Shown here one piece after another: positions 55,769 to 63,482 of a stretch of 64,000 bases of DNA. The translations under genes were made by a program, and so were the position numbers. Origin of the DNA: Maledivibacter sp. (GTDB lineage Bacteria; Bacillota; Clostridia; Peptostreptococcales; Caminicellaceae); contig JAOASB010000045.1 in assembly GCA_025210375.1 (NCBI GenBank), positions 62,001-126,000 of the forward strand. Direction: 5' to 3'. Position 1 is the first letter of the stretch; every line of letters starts with the position of its first letter. The notes beneath the pieces were generated by a model. The model did not search any database. It was given only the letters and a program-made list of their open reading frames with translations, and had not been told where the DNA came from.

Positions 55769-57007
55769 ATGAAATCAGATAAACTCTATTCTAAGATTCT
55801 CATTAAAAATATTACTGGACAACATTGGGAGTTTTATGTATTAGACAATAAGCTTTTTTATATTGTTAGTAATGAAAATACCTATATGGAAAAGCAAGTA
55901 AAGTTAATAGATAATATAAATACCTACGATATAGCTATTGATACACATAATAATATTCATTTGGTGTATTCCTGCTATGGAGGAGAATTCTGCTATATGA
56001 GGTATTCAGATGAAGTTTGGAGTAAAAATACTTTCTATAAGGCTGATGAAAAAGTAGAGATAGATTTCATTAATATTCTGACCACTAATAATTCAGTCCA
56101 TATATTCTATACGTATAGGAATAATAGAAAATATTACAAGATATTTCACATCTATGAATCAACTGACCAATGGATATATACTCAGGTGGCTAAAGTTCCT
56201 CTGTGGAAAGTGTCCATACCTTATAGGGTTGATTCTAATGTGAATAATGATATCATCATGCTATTCATGGCTAGATTTCAAGGTTACAATAAAGTTTATT
56301 TTAAGATATTTAATTCCCAAAACTCTATATGGTCTATCTCAAAAGGATTGAAATTGGATAAAGGCAATGCCGTTATCAAAGATTTTTTAATTGACTCTAG
56401 AGATAATCATCACCTTATATATCATGATAACACTCATGTTTGCTACGTGAATTATCATCTTGGAAATGCTAACCCTACTTTTAATTCACCACTGAATGAT
56501 CTGAAACATCCAGAAAATGGACTGTTCGCTGACTATCAAATATCTGAATGTGATGACAAGATTTTTGCCTCTTGTAATGATGGCCATAGCTTGTATTGTT
56601 TTACTTCCGATGACTTTGGAAAAACGTGGGGTGAAAAAATAGAATATGATTTGAATGATATGTATCCCACTAAGCTTATTTACATCAGAAGCGATTTTCA
56701 GATAACGAAACCAATTATTACTATGGGTAGCATGACCAATGAAATAAAAGATTTATTGGGCATGACTGATTATCCCCCCCAAAAGCAGTCTGATAAAATC
56801 ATTACTCGTGAGATTGATGAAAGTCCTCCTCAAGATACAAATATAATAGACGATGAAGAAATCTCAATGAATGATAATGAAGAAGAAATCACCAATCCTC
56901 CTGATAATTTATTATATGAATCCGATGATAAAATTCCTATTGAACCTGATGATTACAATGAAGAATCCATCATCAAAAAACTTAAAAAATTTTTTTCCGA
57001 TCTCTAA
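55769..57007 (+). CDS. BNR/sialidase-like beta-propeller protein
   Basis: 412 aa, not assigned to an enzyme. Repeated blades such as HNNIHLVYSCYGGEFCYMRY and NNSVHIFYTYRNNRKYYKI, a SxDxGxTW-like box in CFTSDDFGKTWGEKI (about 300), and a low-complexity acidic C-terminal tail (EISMNDNEEEITNPPDN). The SxDxGxTW element is typical of BNR/sialidase-type propellers, but the catalytic residues of sialidases are not seen. The start at 55769 has GGAAGGAGG seven bases upstream; the earlier frame runs through the terminator. Confidence 0.7.
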   Translation: MKSDKLYSKILIKNITGQHWEFYVLDNKLFYIVSNENTYMEKQVKLIDNINTYDIAIDTHNNIHLVYSCYGGEFCYMRYSDEVWSKNTFYKADEKVEIDFINILTTNNSVHIFYTYRNNRKYYKIFHIYESTDQWIYTQVAKVPLWKVSIPYRVDSNVNNDIIMLFMARFQGYNKVYFKIFNSQNSIWSISKGLKLDKGNAVIKDFLIDSRDNHHLIYHDNTHVCYVNYHLGNANPTFNSPLNDLKHPENGLFADYQISECDDKIFASCNDGHSLYCFTSDDFGKTWGEKIEYDLNDMYPTKLIYIRSDFQITKPIITMGSMTNEIKDLLGMTDYPPQKQSDKIITREIDESPPQDTNIIDDEEISMNDNEEEITNPPDNLLYESDDKIPIEPDDYNEESIIKKLKKFFSDL

Positions 57008-57431
57008 AGATTTCTTTGTAATTACCGCACCAACTGGTATGGTTCTATTTTTCTCATACCAATATCCAAAATTTATTATTCCTGTATAATTGATTAGCTT
57101 GCCCTGTGTCTTAGATGATTAATAGCAATCTTAATTCTTTATAGTACTTAGGTTGAAAAATATCTCAATGGGTTCTTGCACAAGTTATACCAGAACTTTA
57201 TATATTGTATAGAGGACATATCCCAATGTATTGTTGAATACACCCCAGTCTAAGATAATCATAATATTATTATAAAATAAGAATTCAAAATTATATTACA
57301 AAAAGTTAGGAAATTGATATTCAAAGAGCATAATAATCGATTACAGTAAATTCGTTATGGTATGCGGGTTAATGATAGTTTAGTAAAGTATCTAATAGTT
57401 TAATAATTTTAATGAAAAGGAGAGATATGAA
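57008..57431. other. Intergenic region, no feature recognised
   Basis: About 420 bp, AT-rich, between the propeller gene and the Cys-rich gene. No gene, no strong hairpin and no clear sigma-A promoter. A sporulation-sigma promoter may be present but I could not make a convincing -35/-10 pair. Confidence 0.5.
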
Positions 57432-58355
57432 ATGGATCATAATATATGTGATTGCTGTACTGGTAAAGTGAAGTGTAAGGAACCACTTCATTGCGAAGAT
57501 ATAAAAACAGAGTGTATTTTTGTAGAAAAAGTATCTGATTCAAGGGTTCTGAAGACACAACAGATAATTGATTGTTGTCCATGCCCTATAAAAATCGACA
57601 AAGAGATAACAGAAATAGTCCCAAATTCTTTAAAAATTAAGTGTAGGGTACTTAAATTTTCACCTATTACTGAAACATTGAAAATAAATGGAAAAGTAGT
57701 GGATATCTGTGATTATGATAATATAGTAACAGGCCCTGGTGGTATGGAACAGATTAATCTAAGAGGGCTTGATCTAGATTTCAAGAGATGTATTGAAATA
57801 AATAAGGGCATAAAAGTAGATGTTAAACAGAAGGTATCAATTGATTGTAAAGTCAAGATAAAGGTCACCGGCAAAGGAATAGTGTATGATGATAGGGGAT
57901 GTCCTTGTAAGGTTAGCTTTGCAGGAGAGGATACAATTGAATGCTGTTTCGAGAATATTAGATTAAATTTCGAAAATATGTGTATGCCAAATAACAATGC
58001 TGTCTTCCCTGTTCTAATCGGAGATGTTTGTGCCGCTAACTGCAAATTTGATCTTGATGAAGCAGAATTAATAAGCGATTGTAATTGCACTTCTAATCAA
58101 ATCAAGCTCGATGGTGATTTAATCTTCTGTATTAAATGTGAGAAAAAAATAAAATTCCCTGTAGAACTTTGTGTTCTATCAACAGGTTATTGCAAATCAC
58201 CAGAGACTAGTATAGGATGCGAAGAAGAAGATTATCCTGCTCTATTTCCAATAGGATTTAGAGAAGAAGGTTGTCCAAGTTTGAATGAAGCGAAAAAGAC
58301 TGTAGTAGAAGAAAAAGAGAAAAATAGGGATCGTGGATGTAATAATATGTACTAG
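57432..58355 (+). CDS. Cys-rich protein, probable spore-coat/exosporium component
   Basis: 307 aa with about thirty cysteines, many in pairs (ICDCCTGKVKC, IIDCCPCPIKID, ISDCNCTSNQIKLDGD), and beta-strand repeats (LKIKCRVLKFSPITETLKIN, CKVKIKVTGKGIVYDDRGC). No signal peptide. The repeated Cys pairs and pattern resemble SipL/DUF3794-like and other disulfide-cross-linked spore-coat proteins, but no precise family is recognised. AAGGAGAG precedes the ATG. Last gene of the 50.9-58.4 kb cluster. Confidence 0.65.
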   Translation: MDHNICDCCTGKVKCKEPLHCEDIKTECIFVEKVSDSRVLKTQQIIDCCPCPIKIDKEITEIVPNSLKIKCRVLKFSPITETLKINGKVVDICDYDNIVTGPGGMEQINLRGLDLDFKRCIEINKGIKVDVKQKVSIDCKVKIKVTGKGIVYDDRGCPCKVSFAGEDTIECCFENIRLNFENMCMPNNNAVFPVLIGDVCAANCKFDLDEAELISDCNCTSNQIKLDGDLIFCIKCEKKIKFPVELCVLSTGYCKSPETSIGCEEEDYPALFPIGFREEGCPSLNEAKKTVVEEKEKNRDRGCNNMY

Positions 58356-58433
58356 TTAATATAGGGGTGCTGTCCATATAGACGACCCCATTTTTTTCCT
58401 AAAAAGAACATTGAAAGTAAAATTTCTTCATTG

Positions 58434-58544
58434 GCAATAGAGATAAAAAGGGTACATCAGCAGTCCCATGAAACATATGGAGCAAGAAGGATTAAGTCAA
58501 GGATAGAGAAAACGAAGCATAGTTTAACCTTGATATTATCTTAA
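58434..58544 (+). pseudogene. IS3-family transposase remnant
   Basis: A 36-codon open fragment reads AIEIKRVHQQSHETYGARRI then KSRIEKTKHSLTLILS before a stop. It matches the HTH-like region of IS3 OrfB (compare REIKRVHKESRETYGVRRV in the complete element 1 kb downstream). Both ends are missing. Confidence 0.8.
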
Positions 58545-58610
58545 ATATCCGTAGAATAAGTATAGCGAGTAAGTATAAATTTGATATTACGAGAATTCAT
58601 TAGAAATTCT

Positions 58611-58751
58611 AAGAGAATTATCTTAAAATTACAGATATGCTATAGCTGCTAGACAATATTTTAAAAAAACTCTATAAAGCATAGGTTTGCCAATTGAAAA
58701 ATAAAGCATACGCTTGCCAAACCAGCAGACTTATGCTTTAAGTTACATTCT
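58611..58751. repeat. Direct repeat, left copy (about 140 bp)
   Basis: From AAGAGAATTATCTTAAAATT to TTTAAGTTACATTCT. The second copy is at 61338-61476; the last ~90 bases (from AAAAAACTCTATAAAGCATA) appear identical, the rest is diverged. It contains two copies of the AAAGCATAnnnTTGCCA word and one inverted copy. Confidence 0.75.
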
Positions 58752-58893
58752 TGTGACTTAAAACATAACTTTGCCATAAATTAAAGCATAAATTTTCCGT
58801 TTTAATAGATTAAATTCAAATAAAATTATAGTAAAAACAATAAAAGTAAAGCATAAGTTTGCCATAAGTTTTTTATAAAGCAAATACTTACCA
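58676..58893. repeat. Iteron-like array of an AAAGCATAnnnTTGCCA motif
   Basis: Six direct 17-mers: AAAGCATAGGTTTGCCA (58676), AAAGCATACGCTTGCCA (58703), AAAACATAACTTTGCCA (58760), AAAGCATAAATTTTCCG (58783), AAAGCATAAGTTTGCCA (58848) and AAAGCAAATACTTACCA (58877), plus an inverted TTATGCTTTA at about 58731-58740. The spacing is not CRISPR-like and irregular; two copies recur at 61401 and 61428. Repeated protein-binding sites are the best guess. Confidence 0.7.
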
Positions 58894-59075
58894 AAAGTTT
58901 TTGTCAATATAATCTATTAACTTTATTTAATAAACATAAATTAATTCCATAATCGTCAAATTATGAAAACTACAAATGGTACATGTCTAATTATTGTTTA
59001 GATATGAGCTATACCCGATTTGCTGGACACATAGAAAAGTATGTATAATATAAACAAGAAAGGAAGTGTTCAGCA
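58894..59075. other. AT-rich region in front of the IS3 element
   Basis: About 180 bp; no gene. It must contain the left end of the IS3 element, but I could not find convincing terminal inverted repeats matching a right end. Confidence 0.45.
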
Positions 59076-59369
59076 ATGGGGAAAAGCAAAGGATATAGTC
59101 CTGAATATAAAAAAGAAATAATAAGATTAGTTACAGAACAAGGCAAAAAGGTAAAAGATGTAGCATTAGATATAGGGGTTACTGAAACATCTGTTAGAAG
59201 ATGGATAAAAGAATATGGTGATCACGGTAAAGATGCATTTCCAGGTAAAGGACGCTTAAGACTAGAAGATGAAGAAATCCGTAGGTTAAAAAAGGAATTA
59301 GCCGATATTAAGGAGGAAAATGCAATACTAAAAAAGGCTATGTGCATCTTCACAAGACCCGAGAAATAA
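59076..59369 (+). CDS. IS3-family transposase OrfA
   Basis: 97 aa. N-terminal helix-turn-helix (YSPEYKKEIIRLVTEQGKKV then KDVALDIGVTETSVRRWIKE), a leucine zipper (EEIRRLKKELADIKEENAIL), the usual OrfA layout. It binds the element's ends and regulates transposition. GGAAGTG lies upstream of the ATG. The slippery A AAA AAG near its end lets ribosomes shift by -1 into OrfB. Confidence 0.92.
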   Translation: MGKSKGYSPEYKKEIIRLVTEQGKKVKDVALDIGVTETSVRRWIKEYGDHGKDAFPGKGRLRLEDEEIRRLKKELADIKEENAILKKAMCIFTRPEK

Positions 59370-60238
59370 AGTATAGATTTATCAAAGAACATAGCTCCGA
59401 ATTTCGCGTGGAGAAGATGTGCAAAGTGTTTAATATTTCAAGGAGCGCATATTACAGATGGCTTAAGAATCCTATTACTCAAAAGAAACAAGAAGATGAT
59501 CAGCTTCTTAGGGAAATAAAACGTGTACATAAGGAATCACGTGAAACCTATGGAGTTCGCCGTGTAACTGCACAGTTAAATAAAGAAGGAATACCCTGTG
59601 GCAGAAAAAAAGTAGGGAGACTTATGGTAGAAAATAATATATTCTGCCGTAGCAAGAAAAAATTCAAGGCTACAACTAACTCAAACCACAGTCTACCTAT
59701 AGCTCCAAATTTATTAAATCAAAACTTTATAGCAGAGAAACCAAATCAGATCTGGTGCGGAGATATTACCTACATCAGTACAGAAGAAGGTTGGCTTTAT
59801 TTAGCTGCAATAGTGGACCTATATACAAGAAAAATAGTGGGATGGTCTATGAGTACATCTCTATCTAGACATTTAGCTATTGCTGCTTTAGACCAAGCAG
59901 TAAAAAGAGAACGCCCAGAAGAAGGAGTGATATTCCATTCTGATAGGGGTGTTCAGTATGCAGCCTATGATTATCAAAATAGGCTCAAAAAGTATAATAT
60001 GACACAAAGTATGAGCCGTAAAGGTAACTGTTATGATAACGCTCTTATGGAATCGTTTTTCTCTAGTCTAGAGAAAGATACAATATTTGATAAGAAATTC
60101 AACACGCGTTCCGATGCAAGACTAGAGATAGTAGATTATATTGAAACATTCTATAATCCAAAAAGGCTTCATTCTTCCCTCGGGAATAAATCTCCAAGAG
60201 AGTTTGAAATTGACTATTATAAGGAAGTTGCAGCATAG
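59342..60238 (+). CDS. IS3-family transposase OrfB (DDE integrase domain)
   Basis: 298 aa. An HTH_21-type region (EIKRVHKESRETYGVRRVTA) is followed by the rve integrase core: first Asp in IWCGDITYIST, second Asp in VIFHSDRGVQYA, and Glu in NALMESFFSSLEKD, so DDE is intact. Ends with YNPKRLHSSLGNKSPREFE. The frame begins with a GTG inside OrfA; the natural product is the OrfAB fusion made by -1 frameshifting. It looks functional. Confidence 0.95.
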   Translation: MHLHKTREIKYRFIKEHSSEFRVEKMCKVFNISRSAYYRWLKNPITQKKQEDDQLLREIKRVHKESRETYGVRRVTAQLNKEGIPCGRKKVGRLMVENNIFCRSKKKFKATTNSNHSLPIAPNLLNQNFIAEKPNQIWCGDITYISTEEGWLYLAAIVDLYTRKIVGWSMSTSLSRHLAIAALDQAVKRERPEEGVIFHSDRGVQYAAYDYQNRLKKYNMTQSMSRKGNCYDNALMESFFSSLEKDTIFDKKFNTRSDARLEIVDYIETFYNPKRLHSSLGNKSPREFEIDYYKEVAA

Positions 60239-60305
60239 GCTTTCACTATTTAGATATGAATTTTTATTGGATTATTTATCTTGCACATCCTGCGTAATTG
60301 TCTAG

Positions 60306-60387
60306 TATATCTTGTTTGTAATATAGTCAATGGCGAGCATAGCGAGGGCAAAGCCTTTATCATTTACTATATTGCAAACAAGATATA
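60306..60387. repeat. Long palindrome with 22-bp arms
   Basis: TATATCTTGTTTGTAATATA+GT (60306-60327) and the inverted ACTATATTGCAAACAAGATA+TA (60366-60387) match in 21 of 22 positions around a 38-base loop. It could be a small mobile palindrome or an RNA hairpin of its own; no second copy in the window. Confidence 0.6.
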
Positions 60388-60765
60388 TCATATAAGCAGC
60401 AGTGATGGATATTGAACAATATGAAACCTCATATAATAAAAACCGAAGAAATTTGAAGTAATTCTAAGAACAAGGTAGAAAAAGTACGCTTCTTTGTGTC
60501 TATCTAGGTGGGAACAGTTCAAACATAATGTATTCAATATAGTTTTTCATTCAGCAATAATTTCTATAAACATAAGAAAATATAGAAAAAGAAAGAGATA
60601 ATAATTCTTGTGTATATTAACACACTAAAACTTTAGTTAGTGATCTTTTGGACAAATAGAAAATTGAAAAATATTCCATATTCATATATAATTTATATAA
60701 TTAAATACTTCTTCTGGAGAGAAAATGAAATGATATAATATGAAAATAAACGGAGTTGAAAGAAT
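60388..60765. other. Intergenic region, nothing recognised
   Basis: About 380 bp between the palindrome and the small membrane-protein gene. No gene, terminator or repeat seen; it should carry the promoter of the next gene. Confidence 0.5.
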
Positions 60766-61260
60766 ATGAATATAGGTTTTAAAAAATATGTTTTTATTGT
60801 ATTGATTGTATTTAGTGTTATCGGACTAATAAAAATAGGTACTACCACTAAGGTTGAGAGATTTGAAGGAGCATATCTGGAAAACATTGATGGATCTAGT
60901 CGCATCCCAAGTAAGATTGTTCAAAATTTTTGTTCGATGATAATAAGCAAAGACTATGAAAAAGCTTTCCTGTATTTTCCTGATAATATTAGGAAGAAAT
61001 TAGACTATAATGAGTATATACAAAATTCGGACAGCTTCCGCAAATACATTGATAATAGTAATGTAGAATATAATTTAGTTGCCATTGAACGAATTCGAAA
61101 GGGTTTTGGTATGACAATAAAATACGAGCATCTCATTTATGATGAACAAAATAATCCAATTGCAAAAGCATACTCTACATTTAAAAACAAAAAATTAGTC
61201 AATATACATTTTTCATATGATCAATCTAGATATATTGAAAAGTTTGGCAAAATGCGTTAA
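60766..61260 (+). CDS. Small membrane-anchored protein of unknown function
   Basis: 164 aa. N-terminal anchor (residues 7-24, YVFIVLIVFSVIGLIKIG), then a compact alpha/beta domain (KIVQNFCSMIISKDYEKAFL, YIDNSNVEYNLVAIERIRKG, KYEHLIYDEQNNPIAKAYST) that resembles NTF2/DUF4878-like extracytoplasmic domains; this is inference. GGAG lies upstream of the ATG. It is flanked by repeats on both sides and sits between the IS3 element and selC, so it may be a recent arrival. Confidence 0.65.
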   Translation: MNIGFKKYVFIVLIVFSVIGLIKIGTTTKVERFEGAYLENIDGSSRIPSKIVQNFCSMIISKDYEKAFLYFPDNIRKKLDYNEYIQNSDSFRKYIDNSNVEYNLVAIERIRKGFGMTIKYEHLIYDEQNNPIAKAYSTFKNKKLVNIHFSYDQSRYIEKFGKMR

Positions 61261-61337
61261 CTTAATTTTTTTGAATTTACTATTTTGCAACTAAAACAGA
61301 CTTTAACGTAACTCTAAATGAATAGATTGTATTTGAA

Positions 61338-61476
61338 GAGAATTATTTTAAAATTACAAAAATCCTATAGTTGCAAGACAATATTTTTAAAAAACTCTAT
61401 AAAGCATAGGTTTGCCAATTGAAAAATAAAGCATACGCTTGCCAAACCAGCAGACTTATGCTTTAAGTTACATTCT
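61338..61476. repeat. Direct repeat, right copy (about 140 bp)
   Basis: Second copy of the 58611-58751 repeat, in the same orientation, including AAAGCATAGGTTTGCCA (61401) and AAAGCATACGCTTGCCA (61428). It stops 24 bases short of the 3' end of selC. Confidence 0.75.
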
Positions 61477-61499
61477 ACCCTAATTCAATACTTGGAGAC

Positions 61500-61596
61500 T
61501 GGCGGGAGTACGTGGGAATCGAACCCACCTAAGAGGCTCCTAACCCCTCATACTGGTTTTGAAGACCAGAGGCAACACCAGCCACCATCTACTCCC
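61500..61596 (-). tRNA. selC: Selenocysteine tRNA (tRNA-Sec, anticodon UCA)
   Basis: 97 nt including an encoded CCA. On the minus strand the acceptor arm begins GGGAGTAG and ends TACTCCC-G-CCA; the anticodon arm is CTGGT-CTTCAAA-ACCAG with anticodon TCA at 61560-61562; the long variable arm (GAGGGG...CTCTTA region) and the T arm GGTGGGTTCGATTCCCAC follow. Length, long extra arm and UCA anticodon are diagnostic. No selenoprotein or selA/selB is inside the window, but a full Sec system must exist elsewhere. Confidence 0.96.
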
Positions 61597-61626
61597 ATGT
61601 AGTGCCCTCTTGCTTGACACTACTAT
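61597..61626 (-). other. 5' leader hairpin in front of selC
   Basis: On the minus strand GTAGTG...CACTAC forms a 6-bp stem with a 13-base loop between the predicted transcript start and the mature 5' end. It could guide processing or simply reflect the leader. Confidence 0.4.
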
Positions 61627-61654
61627 AGTATAGCATATTTGCGATTTCTGTCAA
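61627..61654 (-). promoter_or_regulatory. SigA-type promoter of selC
   Basis: Minus strand TTGACA (61649-61654), 16-bp spacer, TATACT (61627-61632), about 30 bases before the mature tRNA. Confidence 0.8.
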
Positions 61655-61772
61655 GGGATAATTTTTACAATTTTCGACGTGGAAAATTACAATCTAAAAT
61701 GCCTTAAATATTCTATTCGGATACATTGCTAAATCAAGAATATTATCTCAAAACTTCGAAGTTTTACCACTA

Positions 61773-61859
61773 GAGCAAATTGCATAATTACCTTCTACAA
61801 AAACTATCTACCATATGTAGTCTAAAATTCTGCCAAGTAAGAGTTATGCAATTTCCTCA
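61773..61859. repeat. MITE-like element, family 1, short form
   Basis: 87 bp with terminal repeats GAGCAAATTGCATAATTACC and, inverted, GAGGAAATTGCATAACTCTT; flanked by a 4-bp direct repeat ACTA on both sides. It is internally shortened compared with the 160-bp copies. Confidence 0.75.
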
Positions 61860-61892
61860 CTAACCATATCTTTTTAGTACCCTTTAGCTTTG

Positions 61893-62639
61893 CTATAATC
61901 TATTAATAATACTAGCATTGTATGCAGCACCAAAGCCATTATCTATATTAACTACACTTACACCGCTGGCACAGCTGTTTAGCATAGACAATAACGACGA
62001 AAGTCCTCCGAAATTTGCTCCGTAGCCTACACTTGTAGGGACGGCAATTACGGGTTTGTCCACAAGACCCCCTACAACACTTGCAAGAGCCCCTTCCATT
62101 CCTGCTACAACAATAATAACCTTTGCCTTCCTTATGATGTCAAGCTTAGCTAACAACCTGTGGATACCTGCGACCCCTACATCAATAATCTTCTCAACCC
62201 TATTGCCAAGTATTGTGGCAGTTTCCACCGCTTCTTCAACCACGGGCAAATCCGATGTTCCTGCTGAAATAATTGCAATATAACTTTCCGTTAGGGTCTC
62301 CTCTTTTTTTCTAATTGTTATTGTTCTACCTAGCTTATTGTATTTTGCATCCTTACATATTGCCTTTACTGCACCATACATATCTTCACTGGCCCTAGTG
62401 GCTAGTATATTATTATCCTTTGTTAGCATAAATTTGATGATATCTCTTACTTGCTCAACTGTTTTTCCCTCACAATATATGACCTCAGGATATCCCACCC
62501 TTAATTCCCTATGGTTATCTATTTTAGCAAATTCCAAGTCCTTAAAGGGTAAATCTTCAATCTTAAGCATAGCTTGTTCTATTTCTATTTTATTATCTCT
62601 TACGTCTTCAAGCAATCTCCTTATATTCTGTGAATCCAT
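61893..62639 (-). CDS. larB: Nickel-pincer nucleotide biosynthesis protein LarB
   Basis: 248 aa. LarB carboxylates and hydrolyses nicotinic acid adenine dinucleotide to start the NPN cofactor pathway. The C-terminal AIR-carboxylase-like (PurE-like) domain is clear: ISAGTSDLPVVEEAVETATI, VAGMEGALASVVGGLVDKPV, IAVPTSVGYGANFGGLSSLL and NIDNGFGAAY. GGAGGT precedes the ATG. Order larC-larE-larB; the carrier enzyme LarA or another LarA-like racemase is not in this window. Confidence 0.95.
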   Translation of the reverse strand: MDSQNIRRLLEDVRDNKIEIEQAMLKIEDLPFKDLEFAKIDNHRELRVGYPEVIYCEGKTVEQVRDIIKFMLTKDNNILATRASEDMYGAVKAICKDAKYNKLGRTITIRKKEETLTESYIAIISAGTSDLPVVEEAVETATILGNRVEKIIDVGVAGIHRLLAKLDIIRKAKVIIVVAGMEGALASVVGGLVDKPVIAVPTSVGYGANFGGLSSLLSMLNSCASGVSVVNIDNGFGAAYNASIINRL

Positions 62640-62666
62640 AAATTACCTCCCATAGTAAATTTCAGA

Positions 62667-63479
62667 TCAAGCTTCTTTGCCATTTATGGTCTCGTTTAAG
62701 CTTCCTACCCTATAGCCCTCTAAATCCATTGTTATATACTTGAATCCAATATCCTTTAACTTCATGGAAATTGAATCCATAATTTCTTCATCAAATAATA
62801 CTTTTCTATAATCTCTATTTACTTCTATTCTAGCCAAATCTCCGTGGCATCTAACCCTAACTGCCCTAAAACCTATACTCATCATGTATTTTTCAGCAGC
62901 CTCAATCTTTTCAAAGTCTTCCACCTTTAACTCATTTCCATAGGGTATCCTCGTTAAAAGACAAGCATATGGGGGTTTATCCCAAGTATTGAGTCCTAAA
63001 GACTTAGAAAAGCTTCTAATTTCTTCTTTAGTTAATTTACATTCAAGCAAAGGACTTTTTATATCCAGCTCTCTAAGGGCCTTTAGTCCAGGCCTATAAT
63101 CTCCTATATCATCGAAATTCGTTCCATCGATGACATAATTATAGCCTTCTTTCTTGGCAACATCCTTTATCATAGCGAATACAGCTTTTTTGCAGAGATA
63201 ACATCTATTTTCAGGATTATACTTTATTTCATCTATAATGGGAGCTTCTAAAATCTCATATTTAACCTTTAATTCCTTGACCATATTCTTTGCCTCTTCT
63301 ACTTCCCATTTTGGTATATAAGGGGACAATATTGTTACTGCTTTTATATTATCTCCAAGGGCTTCCTTAGCAGCTTTAAGTAAAAAGGTACTGTCTACAC
63401 CTCCCGAAAATGCTAAAACAACCTTATCTAGCTTTCTTAGATAGTTTATTAGATTTCTATATTTTTCGTTAGCCATCAT
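62667..63479 (-). CDS. larE: ATP-dependent sulfur-transfer protein LarE
   Basis: 270 aa PP-loop (ATP pyrophosphatase) family protein that inserts sulfur into the pincer precursor. VLAFSGGVDSTFLLKAAKEA is the PP-loop; NRCYLCKKAVF and YACLLTRIPYG carry three cysteines. In single-cysteine LarE proteins the Cys corresponding to YACLLTR is the sacrificed sulfur donor; the extra pair leaves open an Fe-S-dependent form. Four bases separate it from larC, 27 from larB. Confidence 0.94.
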   Translation of the reverse strand: MMANEKYRNLINYLRKLDKVVLAFSGGVDSTFLLKAAKEALGDNIKAVTILSPYIPKWEVEEAKNMVKELKVKYEILEAPIIDEIKYNPENRCYLCKKAVFAMIKDVAKKEGYNYVIDGTNFDDIGDYRPGLKALRELDIKSPLLECKLTKEEIRSFSKSLGLNTWDKPPYACLLTRIPYGNELKVEDFEKIEAAEKYMMSIGFRAVRVRCHGDLARIEVNRDYRKVLFDEEIMDSISMKLKDIGFKYITMDLEGYRVGSLNETINGKEA

Positions 63480-63482
63480 TTT

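Larger units (their letters stand above)
59076..60238 (+). mobile_element. IS3-family insertion sequence (coding span, ends unresolved)
   Basis: OrfA and OrfB in -1 overlapping frames with an A AAA AAG slippery heptamer at 59330-59336, the organisation of IS3/IS150-type elements. Terminal inverted repeats could not be resolved; the element should extend by some tens of bases on both sides of this span. Confidence 0.85.

Noticed and set aside
58676..58893. CRISPR array
   Set aside because: The repeat is only 17 bp, diverged and irregularly spaced, and no cas gene is present.
59016..60294. Tentative IS3 terminal inverted repeats (GCTGGACACATAGA on the left, GCAGGATGTGCAAGA inverted on the right)
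   Set aside because: Only about half of the positions match, too weak to set the ends of the element.
58611..61596. Integrated island with att sites at selC
   Set aside because: No integrase and no duplicated tRNA 3' end were found; the direct repeats are not tRNA sequence.
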